Source: Oligoflexia bacterium (GTDB lineage Bacteria > Bdellovibrionota > Bacteriovoracia > Bacteriovoracales > Bacteriovoracaceae). Taken from it: 64,000 bases of DNA. Shown piece by piece: positions 44,588 to 53,294 of this stretch. Under the pieces are notes generated by a model, which made no database searches, was not told the origin of the DNA, and worked only from the letters and a program-made list of their open reading frames with translations. Each line of letters opens with the position of its first letter. The stretch's first letter is position 1. The translations under genes and the position numbers were made by a program. Location: assembly GCA_015232355.1 (NCBI GenBank), contig JADFZW010000001.1:248001-312000 (forward strand), written 5' to 3'.

Positions 44588-45652
44588 GTGAATAATCGAT
44601 ACTTAGAAGGTGCCATTGCTGAAGATTTAAAAGAAAACATAGGTATCTATCTTCTAATCATAATCAGTTTATTTTTTGTTACTACATTTAATGTCACTGC
44701 AAATGATATCGAAAATTCAGACGACGATATCACAATCACAACCACACAAGATGCCACTCCAGTGGCCGTAGCTACGGCCACTGCAACCAATACAAATCAG
44801 ACGACAAACAACTCACTACCCATCTACAATCTCTTTCCAGGAAAATCAATTTTACTTAAATATCCACTTCCAGAGAATCTACAAAATATAGCAAAAGAAA
44901 ATATCATCCTAACTTGTAACAATATCATCATTCCCTTTTACATATCCAAAAACAAATTATTGCATGCATATATAGCAGAAAGCTACTTTTCCACTCTAAA
45001 ACCATACAACTGTTCAATCTCAATCTCCATTAACAATAAAAACGACATTACAAATCCAGTTATCAATCCAGTTACCTCTTTCGACATAGCGGCCATCAAC
45101 ATCACCGCCATCAATTATCCAACAGAGTACTTAACTGTTAATCGAAAAAAACTAAATATTCCTAAGAAATTTTTAAATAAACTTTCCACGGAAAAAGATA
45201 GATTACAAAAAATTTATAATTCCTCTAATCCAGAACCATACTTCCAAGAAAATTTTCGTCTACCTCTAAATTCAGAACTTACCAGCAAATATGGAGTGAA
45301 AAGAATTTTTAATAAAAAGAAAAATTCCTTTCATCTCGGTCTAGATTTTAGAGCTGCAAGCAGAACACCAATTTCGGCCACCAATGATGGCCGAGTTGTC
45401 TTTATAGGCAATCTATTCTTTTCTGGAAAAACTATTATCATCGATCATGGAATTGGAATATTTACCATGTACGCTCATCTTTCAAAATATAAGATACGAA
45501 AAGGAGTGTTGGTAAAGAAAAATCAAATAATAGGATATTCTGGAAGAAGTGGCCGAGTAAGTGGGCCACATCTGCATTGGGGAGTACGAATTCATAATAA
45601 CTGGATTGATGGTCAAACTTTGGTTCAAAATGATAATCTTAAGAATATTTAG
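44588..45652 (+). CDS. M23-family peptidoglycan endopeptidase
   Basis: 354 residues; GTG start with GGCGG 7 nt upstream. A membrane anchor or signal segment (about 22-38) is followed by 200 residues of linker and an intact M23 domain (about 225-345). The zinc-binding motifs are HLGLDF and HLHWG, so unlike the EnvC-like protein this enzyme should cut peptide crosslinks. It lies downstream of xseA and has its own promoter. Confidence 0.88.
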   Translation: MNNRYLEGAIAEDLKENIGIYLLIIISLFFVTTFNVTANDIENSDDDITITTTQDATPVAVATATATNTNQTTNNSLPIYNLFPGKSILLKYPLPENLQNIAKENIILTCNNIIIPFYISKNKLLHAYIAESYFSTLKPYNCSISISINNKNDITNPVINPVTSFDIAAINITAINYPTEYLTVNRKKLNIPKKFLNKLSTEKDRLQKIYNSSNPEPYFQENFRLPLNSELTSKYGVKRIFNKKKNSFHLGLDFRAASRTPISATNDGRVVFIGNLFFSGKTIIIDHGIGIFTMYAHLSKYKIRKGVLVKKNQIIGYSGRSGRVSGPHLHWGVRIHNNWIDGQTLVQNDNLKNI

Positions 45653-45653
45653 A

Positions 45654-45681
45654 ATCTAAAGAATCTTAAAATTCTTTAGAT
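45654..45681. terminator. Bidirectional hairpin between convergent genes
   Basis: A perfect 11-bp inverted repeat (ATCTAAAGAAT / ATTCTTTAGAT) with a 6-nt loop starts 2 bp after the M23 stop and covers the last codons of the convergent exonuclease. Five T residues follow on the plus strand from about 45685. Confidence 0.55.
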
Positions 45682-47052
45682 ATGTTTTTGAGGATAGTTA
45701 AAGCGATTATCACAATTGCCAACAAAATTCATTATCATATCCTTAAATTCTCTCGCTCTCTTGGGAACTAAATCAGAAGAAAGAAAAATATAATCATTGT
45801 TATTACTTGCTTCATTCGCAAACATTTTGCTTAAATATCCATAAAAGAAATCTTTCAATAAACTATCTAGTGTTGTTCTAAAATCTCTTTCTCTCATGTT
45901 TTTAAAATTATAATTCACAAAATGCATAAGCTTTTTTTGGTGGGCCGGATATCTAAATATCAACTCATTTTTAAAAAATAAATTATTTAAAGCATAGATA
46001 ACAAATTGATCCTTCACCAAGTGACTTGTAAAAAGAAAATACCTCTTAAAAAATTTCTCATCTCTCTTTATAAAGGATACATCACAATCTTTTAAGTATT
46101 TATAGTTTAAATAATTAATCATCCATTTTTTTGTCTCATCTCCACTTATTCTAGATATACTAGCATTATAACATAACAGTATTTTAAAAAATGATCCTGC
46201 AATCTTTAATGAAATTACATTCCAATCGATAGATTTTAATTTACAAGATATCATTTCCATCTCTTCAGCAGGTGAAGAAATTGGTAGCACATCCAAGATC
46301 ACACCTTTTTCACCCTTCACTGATATCATCATCGGAGTGGTGATCTTTCTAATCTTATCTAATACATCATCAGTATTATCAATATTTTGCCTCTGCCTCT
46401 GTATATGAACTGAATCCAACTCATACTTCTTTTTTGGATAATATAAGTGATTTATCTTTTTGATTTTCTTCTCAATAAAAAAATGCAAATAATTTATTAA
46501 AACTTTAGCAGTAACCCTTGCATCTTCCAACGCCCGATGCGCTTTCTTATGTTCAATTCCAAAGAGTTCTCCAATATAAGTCAAATTAGAATTCATAATT
46601 TCAGGAATCAAATTTTTAGTCATCAAATTGGTACAGATAACTGGATTATTCAATTTAGGATATTGGGCCCTCTCTAAAATAGAATTAAAAAATGGAATAT
46701 CAAAAGAAGAATTATGGGCCACTAAGATCGAATCCCCAATAAACTTTAATATATTATCCAAAACATCCTCTATAGGAGGAGCATTCACTAGATCCTTATC
46801 ACTTATTGATGTTAATTTTTGAATAAACTCAGGAATGTGTATACCCGGTTTTATAAGATATGATAGCTCATCAACTATCTCTAATTTTATAATTTTAATT
46901 AATCCTATTTCAATTATCTTATCGTGGCCATGATCACCACCAGTTGTTTCTAAATCCATCACACAGAAAGAGAGATCGCTTATCAAATTATATGAATCAA
47001 TCTTTAAATCAGCATGCTCACAATCTAGAGTATGTTCTACTTTTTCTTTCAT
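45676..47052 (-). CDS. DEDDh 3'-5' exonuclease with unknown C-terminal domain
   Basis: 458 residues from the ATG at 47052. The N-terminal 190 residues are a DnaQ-type exonuclease: ExoI MDLETTG, ExoII HNSSFD and ExoIII HRALEDAR, with the DEDDh histidine. The remaining 270 residues carry no recognised motif; they are helical, with an aromatic region. This is not the short DnaQ proofreading subunit; a lineage-specific nuclease is more likely. The gene is convergent with the M23 gene and follows cdd by 55 bp. Confidence 0.85.
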   Translation of the reverse strand: MKEKVEHTLDCEHADLKIDSYNLISDLSFCVMDLETTGGDHGHDKIIEIGLIKIIKLEIVDELSYLIKPGIHIPEFIQKLTSISDKDLVNAPPIEDVLDNILKFIGDSILVAHNSSFDIPFFNSILERAQYPKLNNPVICTNLMTKNLIPEIMNSNLTYIGELFGIEHKKAHRALEDARVTAKVLINYLHFFIEKKIKKINHLYYPKKKYELDSVHIQRQRQNIDNTDDVLDKIRKITTPMMISVKGEKGVILDVLPISSPAEEMEMISCKLKSIDWNVISLKIAGSFFKILLCYNASISRISGDETKKWMINYLNYKYLKDCDVSFIKRDEKFFKRYFLFTSHLVKDQFVIYALNNLFFKNELIFRYPAHQKKLMHFVNYNFKNMRERDFRTTLDSLLKDFFYGYLSKMFANEASNNNDYIFLSSDLVPKRAREFKDMIMNFVGNCDNRFNYPQKHI

Positions 47053-47107
47053 CTCAAACAATTAAAAAATTAAGTAATTATAAAATATGTAATTAAAATA
47101 TTAGCAG

Positions 47108-47542
47108 TTAAATTCCCAAATGAGAAGGCCCAAATGAAAGAGGATATATCTGACTAACAGTATAAATCGTTTCTTCGCCCTGTTCATTTCCAATAATCAC
47201 TTCAGTATCATCGGTGGCAAACTCCCTTATGACCTGTCTGCACATACCACATGGCGGCCAACCATCCTTTGTATAAACGTATATTTTAGATATTTTTCTC
47301 TCTCCACAAGAAACTGCTTTAAAAATTGCAATCCTCTCTGCACACACTGTTGCACCATAACTTCCATTTTCAACATTACAACCTGAGTAGATGTTACCTT
47401 TATCAGTTATTAATGCACTTCCAACCTTTGCATTTGAGTATGGAGAATAAGAATGATGGTGAGCTTTGATGGCCTCATCTCGAAGTTTTTTAATTATTTC
47501 ATTTTTATTTGAATCACTATTCATATTCATATTCATATTCAT
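47108..47542 (-). CDS. cdd: Cytidine deaminase
   Basis: Deaminates cytidine and deoxycytidine for salvage. The zinc site is Cys67-Ala-Glu69 (TVCAER) with Cys98 and Cys101 in PPCGMC; NVENGSYG is also conserved. The first eight residues are MNMNMNMN, coded by four tandem ATGAAT units, so several alternative start codons exist in frame. AAGGAT lies 7 nt before the first. It follows punA by 41 bp. Confidence 0.95.
   Translation of the reverse strand: MNMNMNMNSDSNKNEIIKKLRDEAIKAHHHSYSPYSNAKVGSALITDKGNIYSGCNVENGSYGATVCAERIAIFKAVSCGERKISKIYVYTKDGWPPCGMCRQVIREFATDDTEVIIGNEQGEETIYTVSQIYPLSFGPSHLGI
47519..47542. repeat. (ATGAAT)4 at the cdd start codon
   Basis: Four exact 6-bp units on the minus strand each carry an ATG, immediately after the ribosome site. 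Copy changes shift the distance between AGGA and the surviving start codons without altering frame. Confidence 0.9.
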
Positions 47543-47583
47543 ACAGGTATCCTTTCCTCGTATAATAAATAATTTATATATTT

Positions 47584-48396
47584 TTAAAGTTTTGCAATAG
47601 TCGTTGTTAGTAGCTTAGTAAAAATATTCATTGCTTTATTCGCTTCAATCTTAACTTCTTCATGATCAAGTTTTTGATCTAAAAGTCCTGCGGCCATATT
47701 AGTAACACAAGAAATTGCAGCAACTTTCACTCCCATATGGTTAGCTGCTATTGACTCAGCAACAGTACTCATCCCAACCATATCTGCTCCCAAAATTCTT
47801 AACATTCTTATCTCTGCAGGAGTCTCATAGGATGGTCCTGTTAAACCACAATAAACTCCCTTCTTCAAATCATAATTCATCTCTCGTGCAGTTTGCACAA
47901 ACAGATTACTAATCTCTCTATTATAAGCATAAGTCATATCAGGAAATCTTGGACCAAATTTTTCCAAGTTAGGTCCAACAAGTGGATTGTTTCCTGTTAA
48001 ATCTATATGATCTTCAATTAAAACTAAATCTCCTGCTCTGTAACTACAATTAACTCCACCAGAAGCATTAGTTAAAATCAGTGTCTTAATTCCAAGTTGA
48101 GACAACACTCTCACTGGAAATACAACCTCTTCAATGGAGTGTCCTTCGTAGTAGTGAACTCTACCTTGTAAGACTGCAACTGCTACACCAGCAATATCAC
48201 CTAATAAAAGTTTTCCTTTGTGTCCTTCAATTGTGGTTTTAAAAAAGTTAGGAATCTCTTTATATGAAATTTCTATTTTATTTTCAACAAAGTCACCAAA
48301 GCATCCTAGACCAGAACCAAGTACTACTCCCACTCTTGGAGTAAAACTTTTCTTCGATTGAATGTATTTAACCGCATCCGCAATCTTTTCGTACAT
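47584..48396 (-). CDS. punA: Purine nucleoside phosphorylase, trimeric type
   Basis: Cleaves inosine and guanosine to base plus ribose-1-phosphate. Signature features: VVLGSGLG, the phosphate-binding HYYEGHS segment, LTNASGGVN, LTGPSYETPAE and the substrate-selecting MVGMSTVAESIAANHMG plus SCVTNMAAG. Length 270 is standard. Second gene of pdp-punA-cdd. Confidence 0.94.
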   Translation of the reverse strand: MYEKIADAVKYIQSKKSFTPRVGVVLGSGLGCFGDFVENKIEISYKEIPNFFKTTIEGHKGKLLLGDIAGVAVAVLQGRVHYYEGHSIEEVVFPVRVLSQLGIKTLILTNASGGVNCSYRAGDLVLIEDHIDLTGNNPLVGPNLEKFGPRFPDMTYAYNREISNLFVQTAREMNYDLKKGVYCGLTGPSYETPAEIRMLRILGADMVGMSTVAESIAANHMGVKVAAISCVTNMAAGLLDQKLDHEEVKIEANKAMNIFTKLLTTTIAKL

Positions 48397-48534
48397 AATT
48401 ACCTCATTTAAAAAAAGTACAAACTAAAACTCAAAGTAAAATCCCTATTACTTATTATAAAAACCAAACTAAGTAAAAATACATAATAAAAGCACTATTT
48501 ATTTTAAAAAATCAAAAAAAAATTTAAAGGGAGT

Positions 48535-49974
48535 TTATTTTCTAATAATACACTCATGAACTAGTTTTATCGGAGACACTCTCTTTGATGAGACTTCTAT
48601 TATATCGTTAACAAATCGCTCAGCAATTTTCTTTGCTAAATCTTCTTGGCCTTGATTGTAGTGAATAGTTAGTAGTGTTTCATCTATATCAACTTTATCA
48701 CCAATCTTCTTATAGATCATCAGACCAACACCATGATCGATCGTATCTGTCGCCACTTTTCTTCCACCACCCAAATCAATGCAAACTAGTCCGATATCTT
48801 CATTCTTAAAACTTTTGATGTAACCTTTTTTGATTGATTTAACAACTAACTCTCTCTCTGCTTTTTTAAATAGTGAATAATCGTGAACATATCTCTCATC
48901 TCCACCTTGTGCTTTCACCAACACTTCAAATTTTTTAAGTGCTTCACCATTATCCAAAACCTCTTGTGCTTTCTTTATTCCTTCATTATGAGATTTGGCA
49001 AGACCTGCAAGATAGATCATTCCTCCTGCTAATTTCAAAGATAGATCAACTAAGTCACGTGGTCCTCTGCCCTTTAATGCCTCTAAACACTCAATTATTT
49101 CTAAACTATTTCCAACGGCAAATCCAAGTGGCTGAGACATATCTGTCAAAAACGCCATACACTTTTTATTAAAGCGTTCACATGTATTGGCCATACTCAA
49201 GGCAAGCGCTTTTGCATCTTTTTTACTCTTCATAAAAGCACCGGCACCAAACTTAACATCTAAAACAATACCGGCCATTCCCTCTGCTAACTTCTTACTC
49301 ATTATTGAAGCAGTAATTAAAGGAATAGAACTAACTGTTGCGGTTACATCTCTTAATGCGTAGATCTCTTTATCAGCAGGAGCTAAATCTTTTGTTTGAC
49401 CGATTAAGACCAATCCATTTTCGTATATTAACTTTTTATATTGATCTAATCCTATCTCTGCTTGAAAACCCTTTATTGATTCTATCTTGTCGACAGTTCC
49501 ACCAGTAAAGCCAAGTCCTCTTCCTGCAATACTTGGAAATCTTACTCCGGCAGCAGCAACAACTGCAGCGATAATAAAAGTAGTTTTGTCTCCTATTCCA
49601 CCTGTTGAGTGTTTATCGATCACCAATGGATCATTGAAATTTAAAACTGTACCAGAGTACAACATGGCATCCGTTAAGTACGCAGTCTCCTCTTTATCCA
49701 AACCTCGTATATAAATGGCCATCAATAATGAGGCCATCTGATAACTTGGAATGCTCTTAGCAGTAAATCCATCTATAAACCACTTTATCTCTTCTCTGGT
49801 TAAAGCATTACCATCTCTTTTTTTTGTAATTATACTACATGCATCTAAAAATATCGTTTTCTTCTTCTCCCCCTCATTTTTAGTTTTTTTAATTTTTTTA
49901 ATATTTTTAATATTTTTAATATCTTTTTTATTGCCTACTTTTTTTACTAATGTTTTTTTCTCTTTTGTTTTCAT
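48535..49974 (-). CDS. Pyrimidine-nucleoside (thymidine) phosphorylase
   Basis: 479 residues. The first 40 are a Lys-rich tail with a KNIKNIKKIKK repeat. The body matches thymidine/pyrimidine nucleoside phosphorylases: DKHSTGGIGDK (phosphate site), AGRGLGFTGGTVDK, LYALRDVTATVSS-type segment IYALRDVTATV, and KKLAEGMAGIVLDVKFG. It yields base plus (deoxy)ribose-1-phosphate. Pdp and DeoA cannot be separated by eye. Start has AAGGA 4 nt upstream. First of pdp-punA-cdd. Confidence 0.9.
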   Translation of the reverse strand: MKTKEKKTLVKKVGNKKDIKNIKNIKKIKKTKNEGEKKKTIFLDACSIITKKRDGNALTREEIKWFIDGFTAKSIPSYQMASLLMAIYIRGLDKEETAYLTDAMLYSGTVLNFNDPLVIDKHSTGGIGDKTTFIIAAVVAAAGVRFPSIAGRGLGFTGGTVDKIESIKGFQAEIGLDQYKKLIYENGLVLIGQTKDLAPADKEIYALRDVTATVSSIPLITASIMSKKLAEGMAGIVLDVKFGAGAFMKSKKDAKALALSMANTCERFNKKCMAFLTDMSQPLGFAVGNSLEIIECLEALKGRGPRDLVDLSLKLAGGMIYLAGLAKSHNEGIKKAQEVLDNGEALKKFEVLVKAQGGDERYVHDYSLFKKAERELVVKSIKKGYIKSFKNEDIGLVCIDLGGGRKVATDTIDHGVGLMIYKKIGDKVDIDETLLTIHYNQGQEDLAKKIAERFVNDIIEVSSKRVSPIKLVHECIIRK

Positions 49975-50076
49975 AAATCCTTCGTCATTATAGTTATAAT
50001 AAAATATTGTGAAAAAATTTTTATACCAAAATTTGCTACCAAAAAAAACAATTAATAGTGCAAAAGGAGAAATTTT

Positions 50077-50664
50077 ATGATTGCAAAAAATAATGGAATA
50101 AAAACCATAGTTACATTCATATCTTCATTCTCTCAAGCTCTCACATCATTTATTATTACTTTAATAACATTTTTAACATTATTAACATTCACATCTTTCA
50201 CATCTTTTCTAACTTCAGAACTTATGGCCCAAGATGCTTCTGGTGGTGGAGGTAAAGATCAAATCTTAGAAAATACAATGAGTGATCTCTCTATCGTTAT
50301 CGGCGCAGGGCTTGGTGGTGCAGTACTCGGACTTTCTACTCTGTCATTTACTGATGAGCCGAGAAATCACTTGAAAAATATTTTAATTGGCGCCTCAATT
50401 GGAATAGTGATTGGCGTTGCTATAGTCGCTTGGGGCCAAGCAACCAAAACTCAAGATCAATATACTACTGATAGAAAAAATATCTTTATCAACGATGACT
50501 TTTATCCTGGTGCTAGTGCTGGTGTAAGTGCCACAACAAAAGATTTTTATGCTAACGATCGCATTGTTTGGCACAAGTTTATTGTTAGTAATCATTTTAA
50601 AAATTCAAAATTCAACTCCTCGGATGTTTTATTTCAAGGCAACCTCTTTTCAAAGACATTTTAG
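50077..50664 (+). CDS. Membrane protein, unknown
   Basis: 195 residues; AAGGAG precedes the ATG. An N-terminal signal segment (about 10-45, with repeat-coded TFLTLLTFTSFTSF) ends near LMAQDA. Two glycine-rich membrane segments follow (SIVIGAGLGGAVLGLSTL and ILIGASIGIVIGVAIVAW), then a soluble tail. No family recognised. Divergent from the pdp gene, upstream of rng. Confidence 0.62.
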   Translation: MIAKNNGIKTIVTFISSFSQALTSFIITLITFLTLLTFTSFTSFLTSELMAQDASGGGGKDQILENTMSDLSIVIGAGLGGAVLGLSTLSFTDEPRNHLKNILIGASIGIVIGVAIVAWGQATKTQDQYTTDRKNIFINDDFYPGASAGVSATTKDFYANDRIVWHKFIVSNHFKNSKFNSSDVLFQGNLFSKTF

Positions 50665-50790
50665 CGGAACCAAGATATATTAAATTTATATAACCTAAAG
50701 CGGATTAAACTTTGATAAAAATGTTGATTAAAAAATTGATTAAAACACTTACTAAAACACGGATTAAAACTTTTTATATGGAAATATATC

Positions 50791-52374
50791 ATGGCCAAAG
50801 AATTAATTATCAACCAGACACTCAACGAACAGCGTGTCGCTTTAATCGAAAATGGAGAGATTCTTGATTTTCTAATCGATAGAGGCGGTGATGATGGTGG
50901 AAATCAACCTATTGTAGGAAATATCTACAAAGGTAAAGTACTTCGGGTGCTTCCTGGAATGCAATCGGCATTCATCGATATCGGACACGAAAAAGCTGCA
51001 TTTTTATATGTGGATGATGCTTACATTCCCACTCTGGAAGAGCAGCGTGAAATGCTAAAAAATAAGTTGAAGGAAGAGGAAGTTAAAACCTCTCAACAAA
51101 ATGTTGGCAAAGTAATTCCTGATGAAATGAGTACGTTTACTGAATCAGTTCTTAAATTGCGAAAAGATATCTCTATTGATTCAATTCTAAAAGAAGGAAA
51201 GGATATAATCGTTCAAGTGGCCAAAGAACCTTTGGGCAGCAAAGGTCCAAGAGTAACAAGACATATAACTTTGGCCGGTCGTCATATTGTATTTATGCCA
51301 TTCATTGAGCACACTGGTGTCTCACGCAGAATTCAGGATGAAAATGAGCGCAATCGTTTGAAAGAGATTTTAGATTCTATTCGTCCAGAGGGAAAAGGAA
51401 TCATTGCACGAACAGTTGCTGAATCTCAATCATATAAAGTTTTAAAATCCGATTTTAATATGTTGGTTAAAATCTGGAAGGATCTCTTAAGAAAATCCAG
51501 TAAAGCAAAAGCGCCTGCAATGATCTATAAAGATCTAACTTTTATTCAAAGAGTTTTAAGAGATATTACTGACGAAGATGTGGATGCAATTATAGTTGAT
51601 AGCAAAAGTGTATTTCATCAAGTTGAAAAATTTATTAATAAATATCTAATCTCTATGAAGGGGAAGGTTCGTCTATACCCGGATGACACTCCAATCTTTG
51701 AACACTACGGAATTGAATTAGAGATTGAGAGAGGAATAAATAATAAAATTTATCTTAAGTCTGGTGGTTCAATCAATGTCGATCAAACAGAAGCACTGGT
51801 CTCCATTGATGTTAACACTGGAAAATATGTTGGTAAAAAAACTCTTGAAGAGACAATTCTAAAGACAAATCTCGAGGCAGTTAAAGAGATCTCATATCAG
51901 CTGCGACTTCGAAATTGTGGTGGGATAATAATTATTGACTTCATTGATATGGATAAGGAAGAGCATCGAGATACTGTTTATCAAGCACTGCTAGAAGTAT
52001 TAAAGAAAGATAGAGCAAAAACAAATGTGCTTCCAATCTCTGGACTTGGCCTAGTGGAAATGACCAGAAAGCGAACCAGAGAGACACTTACTCGTATTCT
52101 ATGTAACACTTGTCCCTATTGCGAAGGTACAGGTAGAGTAAAATCACCAATTACTGTCTGTTATGATCTGATAAGAGAGTTAATCAAAGTTGTAAAGAAG
52201 GCCAAGAGTCAAAAAATTTATGTCTACGCTCACCCAGAGGTAAGCGCACAACTTTGTGGAAAAGAGTTGGACATAATTGAAACATTAGAAGAGCAATACT
52301 CTAAAAATTTTGTTATCAGAGCAGAAAATAGCTATCACATTGAACAGTACGAAATTTATGCACACGAATTTTGA
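50791..52374 (+). CDS. rng: Ribonuclease G/E family
   Basis: 527 residues, the RNase G length. The S1-type RNA-binding segment is IVGNIYKGKVLRVLPGMQSAFIDIG. The DNase I-like catalytic aspartates are in VSIDVNTGKYVG and IIIDFIDMD, and the zinc-link is CNTCPYCEGTGRV. Processes 16S rRNA 5' ends and degrades mRNA. Upstream, tandem GATTAAAAC-type units fill 50700-50780. Confidence 0.93.
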   Translation: MAKELIINQTLNEQRVALIENGEILDFLIDRGGDDGGNQPIVGNIYKGKVLRVLPGMQSAFIDIGHEKAAFLYVDDAYIPTLEEQREMLKNKLKEEEVKTSQQNVGKVIPDEMSTFTESVLKLRKDISIDSILKEGKDIIVQVAKEPLGSKGPRVTRHITLAGRHIVFMPFIEHTGVSRRIQDENERNRLKEILDSIRPEGKGIIARTVAESQSYKVLKSDFNMLVKIWKDLLRKSSKAKAPAMIYKDLTFIQRVLRDITDEDVDAIIVDSKSVFHQVEKFINKYLISMKGKVRLYPDDTPIFEHYGIELEIERGINNKIYLKSGGSINVDQTEALVSIDVNTGKYVGKKTLEETILKTNLEAVKEISYQLRLRNCGGIIIIDFIDMDKEEHRDTVYQALLEVLKKDRAKTNVLPISGLGLVEMTRKRTRETLTRILCNTCPYCEGTGRVKSPITVCYDLIRELIKVVKKAKSQKIYVYAHPEVSAQLCGKELDIIETLEEQYSKNFVIRAENSYHIEQYEIYAHEF

Positions 52375-52423
52375 TCTTTTATTTTGATCTTTAAAATGTT
52401 ATCTTTCATTCTTCAACAACCGC

Positions 52424-52468
52424 ACACAATAGCACAATTAGATAGGTTGATGTGCAACAATATTGTGT
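52424..52468 (+). promoter_or_regulatory. Hairpin in the rpsF leader, possible r-protein autoregulatory element
   Basis: ACACAATA (52424-52431) pairs with TATTGTGT (52461-52468), and inside it GCACA pairs with TGTGC, leaving a five-base internal bulge (AACAA) on the 3' side and a 14-nt loop. It lies 37 nt upstream of the rpsF start. Leaders of rpsF-rpsR operons in other bacteria bind the S6:S18 complex; whether this one does is inference. Confidence 0.4.
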
Positions 52469-52504
52469 CCAGAACATTTTATTTAATTATTTAAGGAGTT
52501 ATTT

Positions 52505-52846
52505 ATGATTTATGAGGCAGCTGTTTTGGCCCATGCGGATCTAAACGACGAAAAATTGGCCGATGTTAAGGCCGTCATTACAAGCGTTATTCAAGATCAC
52601 AAGGGAGAAATCTACTTAAGTGACGATTGGGGAGTTAGAACTTTTGCACAACCAACCGAACGTCATCACAAACGCGGACGCTATCTTTATTTTCTTTATA
52701 CTGCAAACAATATGGCAAATGCTGAGCTTGATAGAAGATTAAGAATTAATGATGGTGTTATTCGCTCTATGATAATAAAGGCAGACAGTAATAAAACTAA
52801 AGATGATATGATTAAAAATTACAAGTCACCTTTTTCTAACAACTAA
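52505..52846 (+). CDS. rpsF: Ribosomal protein bS6
   Basis: 113 residues, start set by AAGGAG 7 nt upstream. The bS6 fold is recognisable: YEAAVLAHADL, the helix LADVKAVITSVI, WGVRTFAQPTERHHKRGRYLYF and YFLYTANNMANAELDRRLRINDGVIRSM-type strand-helix order. Partner of bS18 on the 30S platform. First gene of rpsF-rpsR-DUF2232-rplI-dnaB. Confidence 0.94.
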   Translation: MIYEAAVLAHADLNDEKLADVKAVITSVIQDHKGEIYLSDDWGVRTFAQPTERHHKRGRYLYFLYTANNMANAELDRRLRINDGVIRSMIIKADSNKTKDDMIKNYKSPFSNN

Positions 52847-52903
52847 CAACTAAAAACTAAGAACTAAGAACAGAACAATTAAACGCAAAAGGAATATATA
52901 ATT

Positions 52904-53257
52904 ATGACAATGAATCCGAATATGAATAACATAAACGATGGTCTTAATGACGAAGATTTAATGGATGATGACTTTGATGTAAAGGATGGAGATAGAAGGT
53001 ACTCCGGGCAACATGATGTTGATAAAGATAGAAGAATGTTCTCTCGTAAAAAATCATGCTGGTTTTGCGCAAAAAAAACCGATCCTGATTGGAAAGATCC
53101 TTCATCATATGCATGGCTTGTAAATGAATTTGGAAAAATCTCTCCTGGTCGAATCACCGGTCTCTGCGCCAAACATCAGAGACATGCTACAACAGCTATT
53201 AAGAGAGGAAGAAATATTTGTTTAATTGGTTATATTTCAGGACGCACAACCTACTAG
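52904..53257 (+). CDS. rpsR: Ribosomal protein bS18 with N-terminal extension
   Basis: 117 residues versus about 75 in E. coli. The bS18 core starts near FSRKKSCWFC and contains KISPGRITGLCAKHQRHATTAIKRGRNICLI. The first 44 residues are an acidic, Asp/Asn-rich extension not seen in most bS18. The cysteines CWFCAK and GLCAKH could make a zinc-type site. Preceded by AAGGA at a longish spacing. Confidence 0.93.
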   Translation: MTMNPNMNNINDGLNDEDLMDDDFDVKDGDRRYSGQHDVDKDRRMFSRKKSCWFCAKKTDPDWKDPSSYAWLVNEFGKISPGRITGLCAKHQRHATTAIKRGRNICLIGYISGRTTY

Positions 53258-53294
53258 TTGCTAATGTTGTTGCTACTAAAAAATCACAATCACT

